DNA from: Amycolatopsis sp. NBC_00345
Lineage (GTDB): Bacteria > Actinomycetota > Actinomycetes > Mycobacteriales > Pseudonocardiaceae
DNA: 64,000 bases
Assembly (NCBI RefSeq): GCF_036116635.1
Contig: NZ_CP107995.1
Coordinates: 496,001-560,000 of the forward strand
Direction: 5' to 3'
Position 1 is the first letter of the stretch. Every line of letters begins with the position of its first letter. A program made the translations under genes and the position numbers. A model generated the notes under the pieces. That model was not told the origin of the DNA. It did no database searches and worked only from the letters and a program-made list of their open reading frames with translations. Positions 41,806 to 48,534 of this stretch are shown piece after piece.

Positions 41806-43167
41806 GTGGAAGACGTGCTGGCCGGGGTCTGGCAGACGCTCACCGGCGACTCGCTGCCGGCCGTCGGGGTGGGCGGTGACGAGAACGTGCTGTCCGGCCC
41901 GTTCCGGGTTGCCGCGGCGGCGACGTCATCCGTCGCAGCCGCCACCCTCGCGGCCGCGGAGCTGCTCAAGCTGCGCGGGATCGAGCCCGGCGTTGTCGGG
42001 GTGGACGCCCGGCACGCCGCGGCCGCGTTCCGCAGCGAGTGGCACCTGCGTGTGGACGGGCAGCCCGGGCCGAATCCGTGGGGCCCACTGTCCGGCGACT
42101 ACCGGGCTGCCGACGGCTGGGTGAAGCTGCACTGCAACTACCCGCGGCACGAGGCCGCTGTCTGCTGGGCGCTCGGCGTGCCGGCGAGCCGCGAGTCCGT
42201 GACGAAGACGGTGGCCGCCAAGACCGCCGCCGAGGTCGAGTCCGCCGTGGTGGCGGCTGGCGGCGCGGCCGCGCTGATGCGCTCGCGCGAGGAGTGGCTC
42301 GCGCACCCGCAGGGCGAGGCCGTCGCGGATCTTCCGGCGGCGGAGCTGCGGCGGATCGGCGACGCGCCGAAGCGGCTGCTGTACGACTCCGACCGCCCGC
42401 TGGGCGGAGTCCGGGTGCTGGAGCTGACGCACGTGCTGGCCGGCCCCGTCGCCGGGCGGGTGCTCGCCGCGCACGGCGCGAACGTGGTGCACGTCGGCGC
42501 CGCCCACCTGCCGCGCATCCCGGTGCTGACGATGGACACCGGGCAGGGCAAGCGTTCGTCGTTCGTCGCGCTCGACACCGAGGGCGGCCGCGCGCGGCTG
42601 AAGAAGCTCATCTCCCGCGCGGACGTGCTGGTGCAGTCGTTCCGCCCGGGTGCGCTCGCGCGGATCGGCTTCGGCCCGGAGCAGCTGGCCGAGCTGCGGC
42701 CCGGGCTGGTGATCGCCGACCTGTCGGCCTACGGCTGGCAGGGCCCGTGGGCGCGGCGTCGTGGTTTCGACAGCTTGGTGCAGCTCTCGTCCGGGATCGC
42801 GGAGGAGGGCGCGCGCGTCGCGGGCGCCGAGGGCCCGGTGCCGCTGCCCGCGCAGGCCCTGGACCACGCCACGGGCTGGCTCGCCGCCGCGGCGGTCATG
42901 ACGGCCGTGCGCCGCACCGTGACCGAGGGCGGGACCTGGCAGGCCAGGCTTTCGCTCGCGGGCACCGGTCGCTGGCTGGACTCGCTGGGGCGCAAGGAAA
43001 GCGTACCGTCCGAAGTGGACTACTCGGACCTGCTGGAGGACGTGGACAGCGACTACGGCCGGATGACGCGGGTGAAGATGGCGGGCGTGCTACCAGGCGC
43101 GCCGCCGTACTGGGACCACGCTTCGCACTTGCCGGGCGCCGATACCGCGATGTGGCATCTGCCGTAG
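41806..43167 (+). CDS. CaiB/BaiF family (type III) CoA-transferase-like protein, rearranged domain order
   Basis: 453 aa, GTG start. The canonical N-terminal segment of the family (PLGGVRVLELTHVLAGPVAGRVLAAHGANVVHV, MDTGQGKRSSFVALD, RADVLVQSFRPGALARIGFGPEQL, DLSAYGWQGPWARRRGFDSLVQLSSGIAEE) begins only at about residue 198. The first 190 residues (WGPLSGDYRAADGWVKLHCNYPRHEAAVCWALGV) resemble the part normally found later in the protein. The order is thus permuted, or two halves are fused. QALDHATGWLAAAAVMTAV holds a candidate catalytic Asp. Substrate unknown. It follows hemQ by 5 nt but has no known link to heme. Confidence 0.8.
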   Translation: MEDVLAGVWQTLTGDSLPAVGVGGDENVLSGPFRVAAAATSSVAAATLAAAELLKLRGIEPGVVGVDARHAAAAFRSEWHLRVDGQPGPNPWGPLSGDYRAADGWVKLHCNYPRHEAAVCWALGVPASRESVTKTVAAKTAAEVESAVVAAGGAAALMRSREEWLAHPQGEAVADLPAAELRRIGDAPKRLLYDSDRPLGGVRVLELTHVLAGPVAGRVLAAHGANVVHVGAAHLPRIPVLTMDTGQGKRSSFVALDTEGGRARLKKLISRADVLVQSFRPGALARIGFGPEQLAELRPGLVIADLSAYGWQGPWARRRGFDSLVQLSSGIAEEGARVAGAEGPVPLPAQALDHATGWLAAAAVMTAVRRTVTEGGTWQARLSLAGTGRWLDSLGRKESVPSEVDYSDLLEDVDSDYGRMTRVKMAGVLPGAPPYWDHASHLPGADTAMWHLP

Positions 43168-43223
43168 GGCTCCTGTTATGCGGGCGTGCGGTCGCTTTCG
43201 GAGTTGCCGCCGTCTGGCTGGCT

Positions 43224-43345
43224 GGTGTGGTGTGTTGGCCGTCCAGTCGAGCCGGTGTGGTGGCGCTCGGCGGGTGACTGGGCCGGTGTGATGTGTTCGC
43301 CGTCCGGTCCAGCCGGTGTGACAGTGCTCGGTAGGTGACTGGGCC
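43224..43345. repeat. 61-bp tandem duplication
   Basis: Units 43224-43284 and 43285-43345 align without gaps and differ at roughly ten positions. Both begin GGTGTG and end GGTGACTGGGCC. A third copy starts (GGTGT) and is cut short. It lies between the CoA transferase and the small gene of the DUF692 cassette. Confidence 0.8.
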
Positions 43346-43392
43346 GGTGTCACGGCATTCGTTCGGTAGCAGGGGCTTCGCTTGAGCCCAGG

Positions 43393-43722
43393 TCAGCGCT
43401 TCCACCGCTGGAACCAGCGGGGTTTCGGCAGGTCGCCGCGGGCGACGAGCCAGGTGACGAACGTGTCGGCGTACTCGCGGGCCCGCACGGTCACCGCCTT
43501 CGGGTGCTCGGCCGCGTAGGCGTCGAACAGCGGCCGGAACCGTTCGCCCAGTGCCTCGGGCAGGTCCGGGCGCAGGTACGCGACGAGCTTGCGCCGCTTG
43601 GTCAGCAGCACATCGGCCTCGATCAGCAGCCGCGCCGGGTCGAAGCCGGACGGGGCGGGCGCGCCGGTGAGCAGCGTCTCGAGCAACGCGGCCTGACGAG
43701 CGGCAAGGTCTTCGCGAGTCAC
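43393..43722 (-). CDS. Small putative partner protein of the DUF692 enzyme
   Basis: 109 aa: a helical, Arg-rich protein (LAARQAALLETLLTGAPAPSGFDPARLLIEADVLLTKRRKLVAYLRPDLPEALGERFRPLFDAYAAEHP). DUF692 (MNIO) enzymes generally work with a dedicated partner that binds the precursor, encoded next to them (MbnC, TglI, DUF2063-type proteins). The pattern L-x3-Q-x2-L...APxGFDPxRL...LGxxFxPLFxxYAxxHP recalls the N-terminal part of such partners. It follows the DUF692 gene on the same strand, separated by a 357-nt repeat region. Role inferred from context and weak similarity. Confidence 0.65.
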   Translation of the reverse strand: MTREDLAARQAALLETLLTGAPAPSGFDPARLLIEADVLLTKRRKLVAYLRPDLPEALGERFRPLFDAYAAEHPKAVTVRAREYADTFVTWLVARGDLPKPRWFQRWKR

Positions 43723-43770
43723 GGGGTCACCACCGGCGTGCGCTGCGGGCCGAGGGCGTTGGGTTGCGTG

Positions 43771-44095
43771 GCGTGGTCACGGTCGTTTGCGTGGCATGTT
43801 GAGGCGTCGGTGTCGCGGCGTTTCCACAGTCGTTCGCGTGGCGTGCTGAGGGAGTCGGGCGTCGCCGCGTGTTTACGGTCGCTTGGTGACCTGCTGAGGG
43901 CGTCGGCGTTGCGGCATCTCCACAGCCGCTCGCATGGTGTGCTGAGGGAATCGGATGTGGCGGCGTGTTCACGGTTGCTTGGCTGGCCTGCGGAGGCGTG
44001 CTCGCGATGTGATGGGGTGTGTTCACGGGTGCCACCGCCGGCTGCGCGGAGGTGCGTTTGCCGTCTGTGGCGGGCGTGTTCACGGTTCCACCGTC
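43771..44095. repeat. 47/49-bp imperfect repeats between DUF692 enzyme and partner genes
   Basis: Units at 43771-43817 (47 bp), 43818-43866 (49), 43867-43913 (47) and 43914-43962 (49) alternate in two subtypes, giving a 96-bp higher-order repeat. More diverged units start near 43963, 44017 and 44071. The core is G-GTGTTYACGGTCGCTTG. The last unit runs into the final codons of the DUF692 gene. This explains the 357-nt gap; I see no gene in it. Confidence 0.75.
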
Positions 44096-45327
44096 GCGCG
44101 GAGGGCGGCCAGCTCGGCGGCGAGTTCGGTGTCGGTGGGGTAGTCGTCGTCGCGTTCCAGCAGGACGCCGGGTGGGTCGGTGCGGCGGCGCAGTTCGGCG
44201 AGCAGGTCGAGCACCTGCGGGAGCACTGGGTGGGCGTGGGTGTCGTGGTAGACGCCGTCGCGCTCCACGCCGCCGGCCATGTGCACGTAGGCCAGGCGTT
44301 CCCAGGGGATGCCGTCGAGGAAGGCGGCCGGGTCGGTGCCGACGTTGCGTGCGTTGGCGTACAGGTTCGCCACGTCGATGATCAGCAGGCAGCCGGTGCG
44401 CTCGGTCAGCTCGGTGAGGAACTGTTCCTCGGTCAGCTCGTTCTCCGGCCATTCCAGCAGGGCCGCGATGTTCTCCAGTGCGAACGGGACGTCCACTATG
44501 GACTGAGCCAGCCGTACGTTCGCCACCAGCACATCGAGCGCCTCGCGGGTGCGCGGCAGCGGCATCAGGTGCCCGGAGTCGAGCCCACCCGCGCGGACGA
44601 AGCACACGTGGTCGCTGACCAGCGGCGCGTCGAGCGCGCGGCTCAGCTCGGCGAGGTGCTCGACGCGTGCGGTGTCCAGCGGCTCCGCCCCGCCCAACGA
44701 GAGCGACACCGCGTGCGGCAGCACCGGCATTCCCCGCTCCCGCAACGAGAGGAGGCTCTCGGGCAGGTGTGGCGCGTGCAGATTCTCGGCGACCACTTCG
44801 ACCCAGTCGACGCCGGGCATCCGTGCGATCGACAGGTCCAGCTCCTCCCGCCACCCGATGCCGATGCCGAGCCGGGTGCCCGGGGTCGCGCTCGGGCTCG
44901 CCGGAGTGGCGGCGCGCGCCTCGGTTCGTGTTGTCGCGCTTGGCTGTGCTGCCGGGTCGGCCGTTGCCGGGGCGGCCGGTCCGGTCTGTGTCGCCGGGTG
45001 GGCCCAGCGTGCCGAACCGGCGTGGGTCGCTGAGTGGGCCGGTGCTGCCGAACTGGCCTGGGCCGCCGAGTCATCCTGTCCTGTCGAGTCGGCATGCGTC
45101 ACCGGGCGGGCCTGTGTTGCCAAGTTGGACTGGGTCGCTGCGTCGGCCGGTGCTGCTGAGCCATCGTGCGTTGCCGGGTGGGCCTGTGGTGCCGAGTTGG
45201 CGTGGGTTGCCGGGTCGGCTGGTGCTGGCGAGTTGGCTTGGATCGCCGAGTCGGCCTGTCCTGGTGGGCCGAACTGCGTCGCCGCGTCGGTTTTTGGTGT
45301 CGGGTCTGGAGTGCTCGTCTCAGCCAC
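44080..45327 (-). CDS. DUF692 multinuclear non-heme iron oxidative enzyme (MNIO) with repeat extension
   Basis: 415 aa from GTG 45327, preceded by GGAGGG and overlapping the stop of the upstream TIGR04222-type gene by 8 nt; GTG 45363 is possible but lacks a Shine-Dalgarno. Residues 16-117 are 17 hexapeptide repeats. The TIM-barrel core starts near residue 150 (TRLGIGIGWREELDLSI). Candidate iron ligands: His in LVSDHVCF, Glu/Asn in FALENIAALL, Asp in LLIIDVANLYANA, His in LAYVHMAGG, Asp/His in YHDTHAHPV and Glu in GVLLERDDDYP. MNIOs (MbnB, TglH, BufB) oxidatively modify peptide cysteines. The Cys-tailed membrane proteins encoded upstream are the obvious candidate substrates. Confidence 0.85.
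   Translation of the reverse strand: MAETSTPDPTPKTDAATQFGPPGQADSAIQANSPAPADPATHANSAPQAHPATHDGSAAPADAATQSNLATQARPVTHADSTGQDDSAAQASSAAPAHSATHAGSARWAHPATQTGPAAPATADPAAQPSATTRTEARAATPASPSATPGTRLGIGIGWREELDLSIARMPGVDWVEVVAENLHAPHLPESLLSLRERGMPVLPHAVSLSLGGAEPLDTARVEHLAELSRALDAPLVSDHVCFVRAGGLDSGHLMPLPRTREALDVLVANVRLAQSIVDVPFALENIAALLEWPENELTEEQFLTELTERTGCLLIIDVANLYANARNVGTDPAAFLDGIPWERLAYVHMAGGVERDGVYHDTHAHPVLPQVLDLLAELRRRTDPPGVLLERDDDYPTDTELAAELAALRATVEP
44977..45282 (-). repeat. 17 in-frame 18-bp repeats in the MNIO gene
   Basis: Consecutive 18-bp units of consensus GCRACNCAGGCCVACTCG encode hexapeptides such as ATHANS, APQAHP, AAPADA and ATQTGP. The frame is kept throughout. The result is a roughly 100-residue disordered Ala/Thr/His/Asp/Ser region ahead of the enzyme core. 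Confidence 0.85.
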
Positions 45328-46252
45328 CGCACCCTCCGCCACCGCCGCCGCAGGATGAGCCACCGCCGCAGGAAGAGCCGCTGCTGCAAGAGGAACCGCT
45401 GATGTACGACGAGCCGCCGGAAGAGCCGCCGCCGGACCAGCCGGGGGAGGCCAGCGCGGTGCTCAGTTCCTCGTCCGGGTACATGGCTAGTCCGCCGAGT
45501 GCGACGGCCGCCGCAGCGCCGGCGAACAGTGCGTCACCGCGGGCCGTCGGGGCGAACTCCTCAGGTCGTTCTGCCGCTTGCAGGTCCGCGCGGGCCCGGG
45601 TGACCAGAGCTTCGCCGGCCGATGTCGGGTGGTGGCGGCGGTGCTTCCGGCGGCTGGCCACCCGCGCCAGGACAGTGAGCACTCCCGTGAAGATCACCAG
45701 CGCGATGAGCCCGCCCACCGGACGGTCCAGGGCCACGCCGTTCACCAGCCGCACCACGCCGATCGCGAGGAGCAGCAGGTACAGGAGGAAAACAGCCTTC
45801 CGGGCCTTCGCCACGCCGCCCTCGGGCAAGAGCAGGCCACGCCGGTCCAGGTCCGCCTCGATGTCCTTCACCGCGCGGGCATCCATCACCTGCATCCGCA
45901 GCGCGTTGGTCGTCATGCTCCGCCCCGCCGCCTTCGCGACCGCGTGGACAGCCCGCTCCAGCGGCTCCTGCGGGGCCTCGCCCGCCGCGCTCAGCTGACG
46001 GTAGCTGTTCACCCGCAGCAGGCCACGCTCGACCAGCGCCGCGATCGCCGCGTCGATGGCGCGGGGAACGCCGCCCGCGAGGTAAGCCAACTGATAGACG
46101 CCCGGCATCGAGCCGTCGTGGGTGGCCGGCGTCGAGCGGGCCCGCGCCCGCACGATGGCGGGCAAAGCCAACTGGACGACCAGCAGCAACGCCAGTGCCA
46201 GCCCGTACAGCAGCAGGAACTGCGGCCCCGAGACACCCCACGGCTCGTTCAT
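45320..46252 (-). CDS. TIGR04222-type membrane protein with Gly/Ser/Cys tail (first)
   Basis: 310 aa, ATG with GAGGGGG upstream. A membrane segment lies at about residues 11-33, followed by a cytoplasmic part (YQLAYLAGGVPRAIDAAIAALVERGLLRVN, winged-helix-like), two membrane segments at about 155-195, and a soluble region with ALFAGAAAAVALGGLAMYPDEELSTAL. The end is low-complexity: SGGGSSGGSSYISGSSCSSG SSCGGGSSC then GGGGGGCGG, with 4 cysteines at 4-7 residue spacing and no other function visible. Such tails resemble MNIO precursor peptides. The stop overlaps the start of the DUF692 gene, which shows direct coupling. Confidence 0.8.
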   Translation of the reverse strand: MNEPWGVSGPQFLLLYGLALALLLVVQLALPAIVRARARSTPATHDGSMPGVYQLAYLAGGVPRAIDAAIAALVERGLLRVNSYRQLSAAGEAPQEPLERAVHAVAKAAGRSMTTNALRMQVMDARAVKDIEADLDRRGLLLPEGGVAKARKAVFLLYLLLLAIGVVRLVNGVALDRPVGGLIALVIFTGVLTVLARVASRRKHRRHHPTSAGEALVTRARADLQAAERPEEFAPTARGDALFAGAAAAVALGGLAMYPDEELSTALASPGWSGGGSSGGSSYISGSSCSSGSSCGGGSSCGGGGGGCGG

Positions 46253-46349
46253 CGTGCGCCCCCTCGTCCTCTGAGTCGGTGGACCCTACTGTCCGTTTCG
46301 CCCGTTCGGGTCGGTAGAACTGACGGCACCGGGCCGCCGCGGGTTCCCG

Positions 46350-47297
46350 CTAGCTGCTGCCGCCGCCACCGCATCCGCCGCCGCCTCCGCAGCCTGAGCC
46401 GCCACCGCAGCCCGAGCCGCCGCCACAGCTCGAACCGCTGCAGCTCGACCCACCGCCGCAACTCGAACCGCCGCCCCACGAGGAACCGGCGATCCACGCC
46501 CCCGCACCGGCCGCGTAGCCGGCCTGCGATCGACCGCGCCGCGGTGCGCGCGGCGCCACGGTGCCGCGGCTGAGCGCGACCCGGATGTCGCGGTCCGGGT
46601 AGTTGGCGAGCCCGCCGACGGCGACTGCGCCGGCCGCGCCGGTGACCAGGCTTTCGTCGGCCCAGCCGGCCGTTGCCGCGGCGCGGCCCGCTTCGGTGAG
46701 CCGGGGTCCTGCGGTGCGCGTGGCCTGCGCGAGTGCGACCACCGACAGCGCGAGTGCTACGGCGGCGGCGATCAGCAGATCACCAGCGAACGTCCCGCGC
46801 AGCACGTCCACCAGGAACCAGACCAGGCCGACGGTGAGCAGCGCCGACTCCACGATCAGGGTGCGCTGCCAGGCTTTCCGCACCGGCGCTTCGTCGACGA
46901 TCAGTCCGTGTGAGACCAGTTCGCCAGTGAGGGCCCGCATTGCCGGGCTCCGGGACAGCTCGCCGACCACGCCGGTCACGCCGGACCGGAGGCCGATGAT
47001 CGCCACGGCCTCACGGCCGAGCGGGTCGGTGGGCGCGAGCGGGGTCAGGTGCAGCCGTCCACCGCTGTCGACGCGGACCTGCTCGCGCTCGATCATCCCG
47101 GCCACCACCGTCTGGCCGACGCGGACCGGGCCGCCGGTCAGCATCGCGACGTGCGCCAGCGACGGGAGCCCTGTCACCGAGCGGCCGCCGCGTAATGCCC
47201 GCCGGTCGCGGACGAACGCGCGGAGCAGGACGAACACGCCCAGCGCGATGCTTGCGGTGGCGAAGATCGCGCCGTCGATTCCCCAGGTCCCAGTCAT
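46350..47297 (-). CDS. TIGR04222-type membrane protein with Gly/Ser/Cys tail (second)
   Basis: 315 aa from ATG 47297 (GAGGG upstream). Same architecture as the gene after it: N-terminal membrane segment (about 8-28), a region with LAHVAMLTGGPVRVGQTVVAGMIEREQVRV, two central membrane segments (about 150-195), and GAAGAVAVGGLANYPDRDIRVAL. The final 40 residues are a Gly/Ser repeat with six cysteines spaced by 4-5 residues (C-GGGSS-C-SGSS-C-GGGSG-C-GGGSG-C-GGGGG-C). The two proteins are paralogues. Both would display the tail on one side of the membrane. Likely transcribed with the downstream paralogue, DUF692 enzyme and partner. Confidence 0.8.
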   Translation of the reverse strand: MTGTWGIDGAIFATASIALGVFVLLRAFVRDRRALRGGRSVTGLPSLAHVAMLTGGPVRVGQTVVAGMIEREQVRVDSGGRLHLTPLAPTDPLGREAVAIIGLRSGVTGVVGELSRSPAMRALTGELVSHGLIVDEAPVRKAWQRTLIVESALLTVGLVWFLVDVLRGTFAGDLLIAAAVALALSVVALAQATRTAGPRLTEAGRAAATAGWADESLVTGAAGAVAVGGLANYPDRDIRVALSRGTVAPRAPRRGRSQAGYAAGAGAWIAGSSWGGGSSCGGGSSCSGSSCGGGSGCGGGSGCGGGGGCGGGGSS

Positions 47298-47395
47298 AGG
47301 TCCGCCCTCCCCAGTAGCGTGCCGTTGTTCCATTTTGCACGCTTCAGGGAGGGCGGAGGGCCGTCCTGGCCTTAAGTCTTGGTCAAGCCAAGGGC

Positions 47396-47818
47396 TCAGG
47401 ACTCGGGGACGAGTTTCATGGAGATCGAGTTGATGCAGTAGCGCTGGTCGGTCGGCGTTTCGTAGCCTTCGCCCTCGAAGACGTGCCCGAGGTGGCTGTG
47501 GCAGGAGGCGCAGAGCACCTCGATGCGGCGCATGCCCATGGCCCGGTCCTCGCGCAGCAGCACGGCGTCGGAGTCGGCCGGGTCGTAGAACGACGGCCAG
47601 CCGCAGTGGCTCTCGAACTTCGTGTCGCTGCGGAAGATCTCGGCCCCGCAGGCGCGGCACTCGTAGACACCGGTGGTCTTCGTGTCGGTGTACTCGCCGA
47701 CGAACGGCTGCTCGGTGCCCGCCTGCCGGAGCACGGCGTACTCCTCAGGGCTCAGCTCCGTGCGCCATTCCTGCTCGGACTTCACCACGCGGGGCGTGGT
47801 GCCGACGACGGGTTTCAT
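47396..47818 (-). CDS. msrB: Peptide-methionine (R)-S-oxide reductase
   Basis: 140 aa from ATG 47818; upstream GTGs at 47827 and 47836 are alternatives. MsrB motifs: two zinc CxxC pairs (YECRACGAEIF and EVLCASCHSHLGHVF), SHCGWPSFYDP and the catalytic Cys in QRYCINSISMKL. It reduces methionine-R-sulfoxide in proteins. It is part of the conserved heme-msrB neighbourhood. Its stop lies 98 nt before the first TIGR04222-type gene, so read-through into the MNIO cassette is possible. Confidence 0.95.
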   Translation of the reverse strand: MKPVVGTTPRVVKSEQEWRTELSPEEYAVLRQAGTEQPFVGEYTDTKTTGVYECRACGAEIFRSDTKFESHCGWPSFYDPADSDAVLLREDRAMGMRRIEVLCASCHSHLGHVFEGEGYETPTDQRYCINSISMKLVPES

Positions 47819-47837
47819 ACCTTTCACCAGCCCCACG

Positions 47838-48143
47838 TTACCCCCGGAGGAAGGCGATCGCGTGCGTCACGATGTCCCATGCGGTGACGATCACGCCGAA
47901 CACGATGAGCACCGCGATCAGCGCGGACACCCAGTAGCGCAGACCGCCGAGACGGTTGCTGGAATCGGCGAAGTCGCCTACCTGGTCCAGGCACGCCTCC
48001 ACCGTGAACGTCGGCCCGGTGTGCTCCATCCGGTCCAGGTGGGCAGCGAACGCGCGGGCCTCCGGGTCGTACGGGTCGAGCCCGACGAGGTCCTCGTGGA
48101 AACGGGGATTCCAGCCCGGTGGCACAGCTGCGCTCTCGGCCAT
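47838..48143 (-). CDS. Small single-pass membrane protein
   Basis: 101 aa from ATG 48143. A soluble N-terminus (PPGWNPRFHEDLVGLDPYDPEARAFAAHLDRMEHTGPTFTVEACLDQVGDFADSSNRLGGLRYW) is followed by one membrane helix (VSALIAVLIVFGVIVTAWDIVTHAIAFL) at the C-terminus. It is unrecognised. It lies 19 nt upstream of msrB on the same strand and is probably co-transcribed. Confidence 0.65.
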   Translation of the reverse strand: MAESAAVPPGWNPRFHEDLVGLDPYDPEARAFAAHLDRMEHTGPTFTVEACLDQVGDFADSSNRLGGLRYWVSALIAVLIVFGVIVTAWDIVTHAIAFLRG

Positions 48144-48534
48144 GCCACCACGGTAAGCCATCGGGCCTGATCAGCACACTCCCGAAGCGGCGAGTGTCAC
48201 TGGTTCGGCGTCCCGGCGGACCAGTGGAGGCGTCCGCCGGTCCTGGCGTCCGGAGCAGCGATCGAATCGCCTGCAGGCGTTGTTCCGCCAGTCTGCTTCT
48301 CGGACTACCGGGCGGCTACGGGCACTGGCGCTGATGAAGCAGGAACGGGTGCCCGCTCAAAACGCCAGTGGAAACTCAGATGTCGTTATTCGCGACTGGC
48401 GCTGCCGGATTTCCATGACTGTCGGTGACGTCTTCGCGATAAAGACAGGTTTGATCAATGGACAAGAAACCGGCGGCTCGGACGATACCTGGAGTGCCGG
48501 TATCTCACGCCGGGTAGCCGCCGGTTGGGGTGTC
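48144..48534. other. 391-bp non-coding interval
   Basis: No gene is supported. CACTGGCG (48323-48330) and CGCCAGTG (48363-48370) are inverted and could form a stem; a further ACTGGCGCTG copy lies near 48400. GATACC and GGTATC flank 9 nt near 48481-48505. The stretch 48365-48470 is clearly less GC-rich than its surroundings. It lies downstream of the kinase gene. Confidence 0.5.

Noticed and set aside
43727..44854. Minus-strand frame covering the 47/49-bp repeats
   Set aside because: It is the shadow of the MNIO gene extended through the repeats; no conserved domain.
45328..45363. Upstream GTG start for the MNIO gene
   Set aside because: No Shine-Dalgarno; the GTG at 45327 has GGAGGG at good distance and a short overlap with the upstream gene.
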